Source of the DNA: Mycobacterium sp. PO1
GTDB lineage: Bacteria > Actinomycetota > Actinomycetes > Mycobacteriales > Mycobacteriaceae
Direction of reading: 5' to 3'
DNA length: 64,000 bases
Assembly: GCF_017312405.1 (NCBI RefSeq)
Contig: NZ_BLTG01000021.1
Span: 1 to 64,000, forward strand
Of this stretch, positions 31,151-40,391 are shown piece by piece. A program made the position numbers and the translations under genes. The notes under the pieces were generated by a model. It did no database searches, had not been told where the DNA came from, and was given only the letters and a program-made list of their open reading frames with translations. Position 1 is the first letter of the stretch. Every line of letters begins with the position of its first letter.

Positions 31151-31166
31151 GTACGAGATGTTGTGT
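31151..31166. promoter_or_regulatory. NrdR box 2 of nrdF2
   Basis: GTACGAGATGTTGTGT is a weaker half-conserved box centred exactly 32 bases from box 1, about three helical turns, the usual spacing for tandem NrdR sites. The TAC-AGATGTT core recurs in the second box before nrdH. Confidence 0.65.
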
Positions 31167-31415
31167 TTGGCGTGTCGCCTCCGTGACCGTCGATCAGGTA
31201 CTGCGCAGCGGTCCCCCGGGCGGAAAAACCCATGGCGGCCGCAGGCGTCACTCGTTATCGTCGCGTGCGTGAACATCCGAGTCGAGGAGGTCGTCGGCGC
31301 TCGCGCCGACATCAGATGACCGCGCCCCGCCGCCGACCCACCGGGCCGGCGGCGCAGTCGTACCCTCACTCACCAGGCGCACCGCTGTGCGCCTTTCTTC
31401 AGGATGGTTCCACCG

Positions 31416-31910
31416 ATGAATTCGTATACCCGTGACCAGATCCTCGCCGACTTCCGCGGGGCCACCCGCAGCGAGGTCAAGAAGGTCACCTTCGCACCCG
31501 ACTTCGACGCCGTGGCGTTCGGCAAGCTGGAGTATTACGGCTGGACCGACCCCAAGATCCCGCGCCGCGCGTACCTGCTCGTCGACAGGCCCGACGGACC
31601 GGTGGCGCTGCTGCTCAACCGGGCCGCGGTCAAGCCGCGGGGGCGCACCATGTGCACCTGGTGCAATGACGTCAACCTGACCGACGAGGCGGTGCTCTAC
31701 ACCGTCCGCCGGGGCGGCGCGGCCGGCCGCAAGGGCGATACCCTGGGCACCTTGATCTGCGCGAACTTCGGCTGCTCCGGCAACGTCCGGCAGCTGCCGC
31801 CCGCCTATCACAAGGAGACCGACCTCGACCTCATCCGCGAACAGCGGGTCGAAGAGCTGCGGAGCAAGGTGCACGGATTCGTCGACAAGGTGCTCTCCAC
31901 AGAGAGCTGA
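31416..31910 (+). CDS. FBP-domain (FusB-like) treble-clef zinc-finger protein
   Basis: The 164-residue protein carries the zinc-finger pair CTWC ... CANFGC expected of the C-terminal FBP domain of elongation factor G-binding proteins related to FusB/FBP of fusidic acid resistance. In those proteins the finger contacts EF-G and helps release it from the ribosome. The ATG at 31416 is chosen because AGGATGG sits nine bases upstream; the ATG at 31404 lies within that site. It converges on the monooxygenase gene with a 14-base gap. Whether it gives any fusidic acid tolerance here is unknown. Confidence 0.82.
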   Translation: MNSYTRDQILADFRGATRSEVKKVTFAPDFDAVAFGKLEYYGWTDPKIPRRAYLLVDRPDGPVALLLNRAAVKPRGRTMCTWCNDVNLTDEAVLYTVRRGGAAGRKGDTLGTLICANFGCSGNVRQLPPAYHKETDLDLIREQRVEELRSKVHGFVDKVLSTES

Positions 31911-31924
31911 GCGCGGCTGCACCC

Positions 31925-33442
31925 TCAGCGGGTGAAGGTGTACTCCGAGGCGTTGAAACGCCGTGTGGCCAACCAGTACTGCCACGTCATTCCGCTCCAC
32001 AGGGTGCGGTTGACCCCGTGCTCGTCGAGGTACCAGCTGCGGCAGCCACCGGTGCTCCACACGGTGCCGCTCAACTCGTCCTGCAGTTCGTCGTTGTAGC
32101 GGTCCTGCGCGTCCCGGGTCGGAGCCAGCGCCTGGGCGCCGGCACGGTCCACGGCGGCGATGGCCTGCCCGGCGTAGCGGATCTGCGACTCGATCATGAA
32201 CACCACGGAGTTGTGTCCCAGCGCGGTGTTCGGGCCGAGCAGGAAGAACAGATTGGGCATTCCGGCCACCGTGATCCCGCGCAGGGCCGCGATGCCCTCG
32301 GCGTTCCAGCGGTCGACCAGGTCCTCTCCGTCCGGCCCCTTGATGTCGACGTAGGTGTAGGAGTCGGTGACGTGGAAGCCGGTCGCGAAGACCACCACAT
32401 CCACCGGCCGCTCGCGGCCGTCGGCGGTGACGATGCCGGACGGGGTGAACCGCGCGATGCGGTCGGTGATCACCTCGGTCTTCGGGTCTGCGATGCCGCG
32501 GTAGTAGGTGTCGGAGTTGAGGATGCGCTTGCAACCCGCCCGGTAGTCGGGGGTGAGCTTGCGGCGCAGCTCGCGATCCTTGATGGAGCGACGGATGTTC
32601 CACTTGCCCATCAGCTCACCGAGTTTGAGCAGGCGGGGTTGTTTGGTCATCGCGAAACCGACCGCTTCGTGGATCCAGTAGATGCCGGCGCGCATCGCTG
32701 CTCGGGTGCCCGGCACGTTGGCGAACACCCGCTGCATCCCCTCGGGGATCGGGTTGTTGGGCCGGGGCATCACCCAGGCGGGGGTGCGCTGGTAGAGCTG
32801 CAGGCCGGCGACGTCTTTGACGATCTCGGGCACGATCTGGATCGCGCTGGCGCCGGTGCCGATCACCGCGACACGTTTGCCGGTGATGTCGACGTCGTGG
32901 TCCCACTGCGCCGAGTGGAACGCCGCGCCGTCGCCGGCCAGGTAGTCGTCGAGGCCGTCGAACTCGGGGATCAGCGGGATGTGCAGTCCCCCGGCTCCGG
33001 AGATCAGGAACTGTGCGATGAACTCGCCGCCGTCGTCGGTGAACACGTGCCAGCGCTGCTCGTCGTCGTCCCACTGGGCCCGGTCGACGTGCGCACCGAA
33101 CCGGACGTAGCGGCGCAACCCGTACTTCTCGGTGACCCCGAGGAGATAGTTCTGGATCTCGGGCTGGAACGACCACATGTGCGTCCAGTCCGGTTTCGGT
33201 TCGAAGGAGAATGAGTACATGTGCGACGGGATGTCGCAGGCACAACCGGGATAGGTGTTGTCTCGCCAGGTGCCGCCGATTTCGTCGGCCTTCTCCAGGA
33301 TCAGGAAATCGACGCCGCGGCGCTGCAGCTCGATGCCCATCCCGATCCCGGAGAATCCGGATCCGATGATCAGCGCGCGGGTGTGCACGGGGGCCCTGTC
33401 ATCGACCGCGGGAGTGCCGGCGGCCTGTTCAGCGACGGTCAT
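31925..33442 (-). CDS. Flavin-containing Baeyer-Villiger-type monooxygenase (Rv3049c-like)
   Basis: A 505-residue two-dinucleotide-fold enzyme. The FAD loop is GSGFSGIGMG, the NADPH loop is GTGASAIQIVPEI, and between them the segment AFHSAQWDHD matches the Baeyer-Villiger fingerprint F-x-G-x3-H-x3-W in part (the His-x3-Trp is present). Such enzymes insert oxygen into ketones or oxidise sulfides such as ethionamide-type drugs. The ATG is clear. It follows the HD/LuxR gene region by 48 bases on the same strand and lies beside a TetR gene 2.5 kb away, as Rv3049c and Rv3050c do. Confidence 0.88.
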   Translation of the reverse strand: MTVAEQAAGTPAVDDRAPVHTRALIIGSGFSGIGMGIELQRRGVDFLILEKADEIGGTWRDNTYPGCACDIPSHMYSFSFEPKPDWTHMWSFQPEIQNYLLGVTEKYGLRRYVRFGAHVDRAQWDDDEQRWHVFTDDGGEFIAQFLISGAGGLHIPLIPEFDGLDDYLAGDGAAFHSAQWDHDVDITGKRVAVIGTGASAIQIVPEIVKDVAGLQLYQRTPAWVMPRPNNPIPEGMQRVFANVPGTRAAMRAGIYWIHEAVGFAMTKQPRLLKLGELMGKWNIRRSIKDRELRRKLTPDYRAGCKRILNSDTYYRGIADPKTEVITDRIARFTPSGIVTADGRERPVDVVVFATGFHVTDSYTYVDIKGPDGEDLVDRWNAEGIAALRGITVAGMPNLFFLLGPNTALGHNSVVFMIESQIRYAGQAIAAVDRAGAQALAPTRDAQDRYNDELQDELSGTVWSTGGCRSWYLDEHGVNRTLWSGMTWQYWLATRRFNASEYTFTR

Positions 33443-33490
33443 GGACCCGACTGTACTGGGGAACGCCGGTACCGGGAATCGGGGCCGGTG

Positions 33491-35050
33491 TCACATCGGT
33501 TGCACCAGACCGTGCTGGAGCGCGAACATGCTGGCACCGATGCGGTTGGTCACCCCGATCTTCGCGTAAGTCCGCTCGACGTGGTTGCGCGCTGTCTTGC
33601 CCGAGATGCCCAACTGCTCCGCGATGTCCCGGTTCGACGCGCCGCGGGCGACGAGGCAGAGAACTTCGATCTCTCGAGGCGTCAGCCCGTGTAAACGACG
33701 CTGGCCGCCGCGGTTGCGGTGCCCTGCGGCATGCAACACTGCGTCGGCGGCGACCGGGTCGAGGTGACCAGCCCGCACCCGGTCGCGCAGCCGGCCCGCG
33801 GCGTCCGAGGTCGACAGGGGCGCCCGGTATGGCCTCGGCTCGACTGCAGACTGGTATGCCACCGCCGCGGCGAGCACGCGGTCAGGCACACCGAGCGCCG
33901 AGGCAGGCAGACCGCGCGGATACCCAGAGCCGTCGAGGCATTCGTGATGATTGCCCGCGACCTGCGCCACCTCCTCGAGACCCCGCACCTGGCTGAGGAT
34001 CCGGACCGTCAAATACGGATGCAGGCGGACTCGCTCGAACTCGCTGGCCGTCAGCTGCGCCGGCTTCGACCACACCTGGTTCGAGATCCCGATACGGCCG
34101 AGGTCGTGCAAGTGCCCGGCGCGCCGCACCAACGCCGTCGTCTCGCCCTCCAGCCCCATCGCGGTGGCGGCGCCGGCCGCCAATTCGGCGACGGCCCGCG
34201 AATGACCCAGCGTGAAGGGACATTTGAGGTCGACGAAATCACCCAGGGCAACCAGCAGCGGATCGAGCTCCGCATCATCGAGAGGCTTGCCTCGATCTGG
34301 GGCTTCACGCAGCGCCACCTCCCAGGCATCTCCGGTACACGGGCCGCCCAGAACGGCAGCGGCGTCGGCCACGAACTCGTCGACGACTCGTGGGTCGAAT
34401 TGCCCACCGCGGCGGCTGCGCGCCATTGCCACCGCCCCGTCGACGCCGTAGGCGCGGTGGTGCACCTCCACCATGTCCGCCAGTTGCGCCACCCGCGTCG
34501 CCATCGGGATCTGCTCCCCTACAACTGCGGCCGGCAGACCGGCGCCGTCGAACCGCTCGAAGCTGTAGCGGAGAGCCGACTGCACGTCGGCGCTGAGCCC
34601 GAGCCGATCCGCGAGCACACCGGCCGACGTGCAGTGAGAATGGATGAGGGAGGCGATGCGACCGCGGGTATCGACGAGAAGCGTTGCCAGCACGGTCAAT
34701 CGATGCAACAACGGTTCACCGCGGCCGGTATTGCTCACCAGGAATCGCAGGTAAGGCAGCCCCACCCAGTCCACCAGATAGGAGTCGCGACGTACCGCGA
34801 TGTCATCGCCGAACCACTGGGCGTATTCATGGGAGTCGGCATGACATCCGATCCACATGACCAAGGCGGTGTAGTAACAACAGTCTCGGTCCGGACCGCT
34901 CAGACCCAGTCGGTCGGCGAGCCGGGTGGCGATGACCGCCGAGCGCAGCATGTGCTCGGCAGGTTGCCCGAGACCGAGGTCTATGGCGATCGACAGCGCC
35001 GCCAGCAGTTCGGCCCTGCTGGCCGACGGCGGTGGGCCCGGCGGCGCCAT
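33491..35050 (-). CDS. HD-GYP-type phosphohydrolase fused to a LuxR DNA-binding domain
   Basis: The 519-residue protein joins a degenerate N-terminal helical/HD-like part, an HD-GYP-like domain (about 275-400) and a C-terminal LuxR helix-turn-helix (about 455-515: LTPREIEVLCLVARGASNRDIAEQLGIS). Metal-binding residues of HD-GYP are visible: His283, His315-Asp316, His344, His368/369, and the GYP triplet at 376-378. The Lys of the usual HDIGK motif is Arg here (HDLGR). HD-GYP proteins degrade c-di-GMP or related dinucleotides; the HTH suggests that the domain senses or processes a nucleotide while controlling genes. ATG 35050 is used. Confidence 0.8.
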   Translation of the reverse strand: MAPPGPPPSASRAELLAALSIAIDLGLGQPAEHMLRSAVIATRLADRLGLSGPDRDCCYYTALVMWIGCHADSHEYAQWFGDDIAVRRDSYLVDWVGLPYLRFLVSNTGRGEPLLHRLTVLATLLVDTRGRIASLIHSHCTSAGVLADRLGLSADVQSALRYSFERFDGAGLPAAVVGEQIPMATRVAQLADMVEVHHRAYGVDGAVAMARSRRGGQFDPRVVDEFVADAAAVLGGPCTGDAWEVALREAPDRGKPLDDAELDPLLVALGDFVDLKCPFTLGHSRAVAELAAGAATAMGLEGETTALVRRAGHLHDLGRIGISNQVWSKPAQLTASEFERVRLHPYLTVRILSQVRGLEEVAQVAGNHHECLDGSGYPRGLPASALGVPDRVLAAAVAYQSAVEPRPYRAPLSTSDAAGRLRDRVRAGHLDPVAADAVLHAAGHRNRGGQRRLHGLTPREIEVLCLVARGASNRDIAEQLGISGKTARNHVERTYAKIGVTNRIGASMFALQHGLVQPM

Positions 35051-35085
35051 CCGACGATTGTGCCTCGTCGCGATCGGACCGGCGA

Positions 35086-35829
35086 TCAGAACGTCACGGT
35101 GCGCTCGGAGGCCAGGTGGCGATCGGCATCGAAGTTCTCGAAGTGACCGGAGCCGATCACGCCGATACCGCGCTGTGGCAGGCGGAAGTCCCCGAGCCGG
35201 GCCTGGCGCCGCAGCGGACCAGTCGGCCCGAGGTCCTGACCGTTGAGCGATGCATGCGATTCCGCGACCGCCCACATTGTCTTCGGCGCCACCATGTAGC
35301 GCTGGCCGTTGGCGGCGCTACCGGTCAGACGGATATCACCCACACCGAGCGCGGGCCCGGCAATCCGGCCCAGAAGCGACAGGCTCATCGGGTCGGTCCA
35401 GGCGGCTTCAGGCAGCCGGTTCCCGATCGCCGTCATCAGCCGGGTGGCCCGGGTCGTGTGGAGCCGCACCGACCACCGTAGAAGTCCGGGTATTTCGACG
35501 CTCACCGACCACGGTGTCGGCCAGCTGAGGTCGATGTCGCACTGCACGGCGTCATTCGGGGTGGCGGCACTGAAATATCGCGCGCAACTCTGCGGACCCG
35601 GGGTCGTGGCGTAGAACGTCCAGGTGCATGCGGGGCCGCGATGCCACACCGAGACGTACGCCGGCGCGAAAGTGGTTGCCGGGAATTGGCGCAACGCCAG
35701 ATAGTGGCCGCTGACGAACGGCAGCCCCATGATGCCGAACCCGATGAAACGTTCATCGTCGCCGGCGGGCAGAACGGGATGCGCATTCACCGCGGCCGCG
35801 GCTTCGCGGGGAGTGAGTCGTGTGTCCAT
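35086..35829 (-). CDS. Hypothetical protein, 247 residues
   Basis: I do not recognise a family. The sequence is soluble-looking, with a beta-rich centre (TWTFYATTPGPQSCARYFS, DIDLSWPTPWSVSVEIPGLLRW, SVRLHTTRATRLM) reminiscent of acetoacetate-decarboxylase-like or DUF2071-type beta barrels. No signal peptide or membrane helix is present. ATG 35829 (MDTRLTPREAAAAV) is preferred to an upstream in-frame codon. It lies 35 bases upstream of the HD/LuxR gene on the same strand, so the two may share a transcript. The gap to the TetR gene is 64 bases. Confidence 0.7.
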   Translation of the reverse strand: MDTRLTPREAAAAVNAHPVLPAGDDERFIGFGIMGLPFVSGHYLALRQFPATTFAPAYVSVWHRGPACTWTFYATTPGPQSCARYFSAATPNDAVQCDIDLSWPTPWSVSVEIPGLLRWSVRLHTTRATRLMTAIGNRLPEAAWTDPMSLSLLGRIAGPALGVGDIRLTGSAANGQRYMVAPKTMWAVAESHASLNGQDLGPTGPLRRQARLGDFRLPQRGIGVIGSGHFENFDADRHLASERTVTF

Positions 35830-35893
35830 GACAACGATCGTCGCGAGCCGCGGCGATCGACACATGAGGCATCTGCCTCATTTGTGCGCTCGG

Positions 35894-36634
35894 TCAGGCG
35901 ACGCGCTCGTGGCGGCGCACACCCTCGTGCAGCGGCAGGTCGGGATCGACCTGCACGCCGAGCACCTCGCAGGTGCCGTTGATCGAACCCATCATGATCG
36001 TGGTCAGGTACTCGACGAACTTCGCCGACGGCAGCCGCCGCGGGCTGTCCTGATCGGCGCCGAGCCACCAGTCGGTCGCCGACGCCGCCGCCCCGAACGT
36101 CGCGAACGCGGCCATCTCGAAGGCCGCCGCGTCGAGTTCCATCTCCTGCAACTCGTTGCTGAACATGTCGGCCATGGCCAGGGTGATGTCGCGGCCCTCG
36201 TTGAGAGCCCGCATGGTCGATTCGCTCTGCTCGGCAAACCGCCCCTGCATCAGGAAGCGAATGACGTTGGGATGCTCGTCGACGAGGTGCACGTACTGCT
36301 CGACGGCGCGGTGGATGATGGCGCGCGCCGGGTCCTTGGCGATGTCGATGGCGGGGAAGATGGCGCCCCACAACATGTCGCGCATCCGCTTGCCGATGGC
36401 CTGGAACAGATCGGACTTGTCGGTGAAGTGCCGGTAGATCTTCGGCTTGGCGGTGCCGGCCTCCTCGGCGATCTCCCGCAGCGACACCTCCGGACCGAGC
36501 TGGTCGATGGCACGGAACGCGGCGTCGACGATCTCGGAGCGCACCTTCTTGCGGTGCTCGCGCCAACGCTCGCTGCGGGCGTCGACCTTGACACCCGGTT
36601 CGTCAGCAGAACGTGATCTCGACCCTCGTCGCAC
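35894..36634 (-). CDS. TetR-family transcriptional regulator (Rv3050c-like)
   Basis: The N-terminal helix-turn-helix is AFRAIDQLGPEVSLREIAEEAGTAKPKIYRHFTDKSDL, with the usual KPKIYRHF recognition segment. The C-terminal part is a ligand-binding bundle of about 170 residues with several aromatic and acidic residues. The GTG at 36634 yields 246 residues, the length I recall for Rv3050c. It is divergent from the geranylgeranyl-reductase-type gene across a 153-base gap and probably controls one or both. Confidence 0.85.
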   Translation of the reverse strand: MRRGSRSRSADEPGVKVDARSERWREHRKKVRSEIVDAAFRAIDQLGPEVSLREIAEEAGTAKPKIYRHFTDKSDLFQAIGKRMRDMLWGAIFPAIDIAKDPARAIIHRAVEQYVHLVDEHPNVIRFLMQGRFAEQSESTMRALNEGRDITLAMADMFSNELQEMELDAAAFEMAAFATFGAAASATDWWLGADQDSPRRLPSAKFVEYLTTIMMGSINGTCEVLGVQVDPDLPLHEGVRRHERVA

Positions 36635-36676
36635 CCGCTCACTGTACCCGTTCAGGCACCGCTGACCTGGCCTGAC

Positions 36677-36703
36677 CGTGCCGGCAAGGCGCCGGACGGC
36701 ACG
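36677..36703. promoter_or_regulatory. Inverted repeat in the TetR/flavoprotein divergent promoter
   Basis: Perfect 7-base arms CGTGCCG and CGGCACG flank a GC-rich 13-base centre. It lies in the gap between the TetR gene and the flavoprotein gene, where an operator would be expected. GC-rich arms arise easily by chance in this genome, so confidence is low. Confidence 0.35.
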
Positions 36704-36787
36704 CTGACCAGCGCTGTTCGCCCGCCGCGAGGCGATCACGCGCTTTGGGTACTATCGCAGCGACAGCCGCTCAACGAGACGAGAAGT

Positions 36788-37969
36788 ATGACGCAGCGAT
36801 ACGACCTGGTCATCGCAGGCGGAGGGCCCTCTGGCTCAGCCGCCGCATGGCAGGCCGCACAGACCGGCGCCAAAGTGGTGGTACTGGACAAAGCGCAATT
36901 CCCGCGCGCGAAGCCGTGCGGCGACGGCCTGACGGCCCGCGCGGTCAGCTACCTGCAGAAGATGGGCCTGGCCGACGAGGTGGCCACGTTCCATCGGGTG
37001 AACCGCGTGACGGTGTTCAGCCCGAGCAAGTGGGAGCTGTCGTTTCCGAAGCGGCCCGGCATGCCTGACCACGGTCACACCGTCAGTCGAGAGCATCTCG
37101 ACACTGTGCTGCTCAAGCACGCCGAATCGGCAGGTGCAGAGATCCGCCAGGGCGCCGAGGTGTCCGGGCCCGAGCTCGACGCCAGCGGCCGGGTGATCGG
37201 CGTCGTGCTCAAGAGCGGCGAAAAGATCTACGGCGACGCGGTCATCGCCGCCGACGGCGCCTACTCCCCCATCAAGCGCGCCCTCAAGGTGGATTCCGAG
37301 TACAACGGCTACTCCGCGATCGCGATCCGCTCCGAGATGCCTGCCAACCGGGCCGATTCCGACTCGCTGGACATCTATCTGAAGCTGATGTTCGAAGGCG
37401 ATCAGCTGCCGGGCTACGGCTGGGTGTTCCCGATGGGCAACGGAATCTTCAACATCGGCCTCGGGTACGTCAACAGCTACAAGAACTGGCAGTCGATCAA
37501 CGCCACCAAATTCCTGGGCGACTTCCTGCGCACCCTGCCGCGCGAGTGGGACCTGCCGGCGATCGAGGAACTGAAGAAGAACAAGAGCGTGCGAGCCTGG
37601 CGGTTGCCGATGGGCTTCACGGCATGGCCGCCCTGGCGGCCGGGCGTGCTGTTCACCGGTGACTCGCTGGGTGCGGGCAAGCCCGCCTCGGGTGCGGGCA
37701 TCTCCAAAGCCCTGGAATCCGGACTGGCGGCCGGCGAGTGCGCGATCGCGGCGCTGACCAACGGCGGCCCCGACGATTTCACCAACTACGCCCAGCGCAT
37801 GGAGGCCGCGTGGGGCCGCGAGTACAAGCGCGGGCGTTACATGCACAAGTTGATCGGGCAGCCGAAGCTGGCCAACGCCGGGGTGAAGCTGATCGACAAC
37901 GCCGCGTTCCGCGACCGCATGCTCAAGGCGCTGTACAAGAAGGCCCAGGGCCCCCAGCACACCTTCTGA
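36788..37969 (+). CDS. Geranylgeranyl reductase family FAD-dependent oxidoreductase
   Basis: A 393-residue flavoprotein with the GXGXXG loop GGGPSGSAAA, the isoprenoid-reductase hallmark KPCGDGLTARAV, the ribose contact DGAYSPIKRAL and the second FAD block LFTGDSLGAGKPASGAGISKALESG. The family saturates isoprenoid chains of menaquinone, archaeal lipids or chlorophyll; the mycobacterial menaquinone reductase MenJ shares these motifs but is a different protein. Likely substrates are menaquinone or polyprenyl phosphate. The ATG follows an AACGAGACGAGAAGT leader. It is alone, with a divergent TetR gene. Confidence 0.85.
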   Translation: MTQRYDLVIAGGGPSGSAAAWQAAQTGAKVVVLDKAQFPRAKPCGDGLTARAVSYLQKMGLADEVATFHRVNRVTVFSPSKWELSFPKRPGMPDHGHTVSREHLDTVLLKHAESAGAEIRQGAEVSGPELDASGRVIGVVLKSGEKIYGDAVIAADGAYSPIKRALKVDSEYNGYSAIAIRSEMPANRADSDSLDIYLKLMFEGDQLPGYGWVFPMGNGIFNIGLGYVNSYKNWQSINATKFLGDFLRTLPREWDLPAIEELKKNKSVRAWRLPMGFTAWPPWRPGVLFTGDSLGAGKPASGAGISKALESGLAAGECAIAALTNGGPDDFTNYAQRMEAAWGREYKRGRYMHKLIGQPKLANAGVKLIDNAAFRDRMLKALYKKAQGPQHTF

Positions 37970-37973
37970 CAAG

Positions 37974-37990
37974 GCCGGAACCGCTCCGGC
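37974..37990. terminator. Short hairpin between convergent genes
   Basis: GCCGGA and TCCGGC arms enclose a five-base loop, directly after the flavoprotein stop and 38 bases from the end of the convergent GGDEF gene. There is no T run, so it is a candidate bidirectional terminator only. Confidence 0.4.
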
Positions 37991-38027
37991 ACTCACCGCA
38001 GCCTTGGCTCAGCCGGCTTCCCTGCGG

Positions 38028-40142
38028 TCACAGTCGGCTGCGCCGCTTCCGGTACATGGCTTCGTCGGCCAGCGCGAGGACGTCATCGATGGACCGGCCA
38101 TCGCCCCGACGGTGCGCGCACACGCCGATGGTCAGCGTCACCGGCACGTCGGTGCCATCGGCCAATGTGACCGGTGTGCGCTCCATTCGGTCGGCGATCC
38201 GCCCCGCGAGCAGGGCAAGGTCGTCGTCGTCGACCGACTCGGTCACCACCAGGAATTCGTCGCCTCCCCAGCGGGCCACCAGATCGTCGGGACCGATGGC
38301 GGCCAGCAGTCGTTCGGCGACCTCGACCAGCATGTGGTCGCCGGCGTGGTGACCGCTGCGGTCGTTGACCGACTTGAATCGCTCGATGTCGCAGAACAAG
38401 ACGCCGTAGCCGGCGTCGCGGGCGTCCAACTCTTCGAGGCGGCTCCAGGCGGCGGCGCGATTGGCGATCGTGGTGAGCGGATCAGTGTCGGCTCGGCGGA
38501 CCAGATCGGCTTCCCTGACCCGCTCGGCGGTCACATCGAGGATCTGGGAGATGAAACAGTGCGGTCGGTCGGACGGCCCGCACACCAGCACGACGGTGAG
38601 TGCACCCCACACGACTCGTCCGTCGGCGGTGATGTAGCGCTTGGCGATGTGATAGGAGCGCCGCTTGCCGGCGAGGCACTCGTGCATCAGTGACAGATCC
38701 GCATCGAGGTCGTCGGGATGGGTGATGTCCCGAAAGTTCAAGCGGGCCATCTCCCGGCCGGTGTACCCGAGCATTGCGTGCATCGCGCGGTTGGTCCGCA
38801 GGAACGCGCCGTCGAGGTCGACGACCGCCATACCGATGGGCGAGTGAGCGAGGGCCAGCTCGAATCTGCGTTCCCCCAACAGATCCAACGCCGCCGGAGC
38901 TGCTTCGGTGGTCATCGCGGACACAGCGGCGGACGCGAAACCGTGAACATGAGATTTGGGGCGACCGAGGTAATACCCCTGCGCACATCTGATGCCGGCG
39001 GCACCCACCGCATCGAGTTCCGCCTGGGTCTCCACGCCTTCGGCAATGTCGGTCGCGCCGGTCTGCGCCGCGAATTCGCAGATGGCTTGGGCCAGTCTGC
39101 GTCGCGCGGCGTCACTGTCGATATTGCGGATGATCGACTTGTCGATCTTGACGAAGTCCGGGTTCAACTCGAGCACGTGGGAGAACGACGAGAAGCCGGC
39201 GCCGACGTCGTCGACAGCGACCCGTACGCCTCTGGCGCGGCACACATCCAACGCGTCGTCGAGAGCACCGTAGTTCTCGACGGCGGCATGTTCGGTGATC
39301 TCCAGGACGATTCGCGTGGGGTCGACGCAGTCGAGAAGATCCGTCCAAGGCGCGTGTTGCACTGCCGCCGGAGAGATGTTGACCGCGATGAACACGTCGT
39401 CGGGAAGCTGCGGAAGCAACGACAGCACCCGCGTCAGAATCGCCGTCTCCAACTCCGTCCCCAGCCCGAGCGAGGCCGCTTGGGCCAGGAATGCGTCGGG
39501 CCGGAATGGTTCGCAGGGAAAGCGGGCCAGCGCTTCCAGCCCCACCACCGTGGCGGTGTGAACGTCGTGGACTGGCTGGAAGACGACCTCGAAATCTCGC
39601 TGGGCGACCACGCGTCGGACGGCCGCGTGGCGATCGGCAGCGCCGTTCGTCGGCGCCGAAGGCGGTTCGATCAGCAGGCCGATGAGCTCCGCGACGCGCT
39701 CGACGATGCGCAGGTCGAGCTCGACCAGATGCGGGCTGGCCTGCCGGCTCACCGCGCACACCATGCCCAGGGCGGAGCCGTCCGGCCCCACTACCGGCAC
39801 ACCCACGTAGGCGCCCAGATCCAGCTCACCCGTGATCGGCAGGATCGCGGTCGTCTCGTTGACTGAGGTGTCGGGGATGACGGAGGGCAGCCGCCCGTCG
39901 ATGACGCGCACACAGTACGAGCCGGCCAGCGAAGCGCCGGCACCGCACGACAGGCCCATGGCTTCGGGATTTCCGTCGAGCACCTCGAACACCTGCACGT
40001 CGTCGCGGAACGACGACAGCCATGCCGTCTCCAGGCCCAAGCGGCGCCTGAGCACACTCAACATCGTCCGGATCAGGTCGACCGGCGTCTCCGATTCCGC
40101 GGCAGGGAGCCCCCCGGCTCCGTCGACCAGCATGGCAAACAT
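38028..40142 (-). CDS. Cyclic di-GMP protein with GAF-EAL-PAS-GGDEF domains
   Basis: The 704-residue protein has a GAF domain (about 20-155), an EAL domain (about 170-405), a PAS/PAC segment (425-545) and a GGDEF domain (550-704). EAL catalytic residues are intact: Glu203 (EAL), Asn255, Glu282, Asp311-Asp312, Lys332, Glu368. The cyclase motif is GGDEF at 626-630 with no RxxD inhibitory site before it. Both synthesis and breakdown of c-di-GMP therefore look possible. The domain order differs from tuberculosis Rv1354c (GAF-GGDEF-EAL). The start is uncertain: ATG 40142 is used; ATG 40133 and GTG 40184/40190 are alternatives. Confidence 0.88.
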   Translation of the reverse strand: MFAMLVDGAGGLPAAESETPVDLIRTMLSVLRRRLGLETAWLSSFRDDVQVFEVLDGNPEAMGLSCGAGASLAGSYCVRVIDGRLPSVIPDTSVNETTAILPITGELDLGAYVGVPVVGPDGSALGMVCAVSRQASPHLVELDLRIVERVAELIGLLIEPPSAPTNGAADRHAAVRRVVAQRDFEVVFQPVHDVHTATVVGLEALARFPCEPFRPDAFLAQAASLGLGTELETAILTRVLSLLPQLPDDVFIAVNISPAAVQHAPWTDLLDCVDPTRIVLEITEHAAVENYGALDDALDVCRARGVRVAVDDVGAGFSSFSHVLELNPDFVKIDKSIIRNIDSDAARRRLAQAICEFAAQTGATDIAEGVETQAELDAVGAAGIRCAQGYYLGRPKSHVHGFASAAVSAMTTEAAPAALDLLGERRFELALAHSPIGMAVVDLDGAFLRTNRAMHAMLGYTGREMARLNFRDITHPDDLDADLSLMHECLAGKRRSYHIAKRYITADGRVVWGALTVVLVCGPSDRPHCFISQILDVTAERVREADLVRRADTDPLTTIANRAAAWSRLEELDARDAGYGVLFCDIERFKSVNDRSGHHAGDHMLVEVAERLLAAIGPDDLVARWGGDEFLVVTESVDDDDLALLAGRIADRMERTPVTLADGTDVPVTLTIGVCAHRRGDGRSIDDVLALADEAMYRKRRSRL

Positions 40143-40391
40143 GCTAGCCGCGATACGCAGCCACAGCAGCGAAAATGACGGCACTGACACTTCCCCGTGC
40201 CCGCAGCGACAAGACCAGTTCTCATCCTGGCGGATGGGTTTACCGGCAATGGGCCCGCCAGCGAAGCATTCTCGTCGGCAAATCCGGATGCCACCGGTTC
40301 GGTACCGTTGGCAGGCGGGGCGGGACGGTGCAGTACGGGTGGCCGTCCGGACGCGCCCGACCTGGCGCCGCGCGCGAGTACGGTCGCGGCC

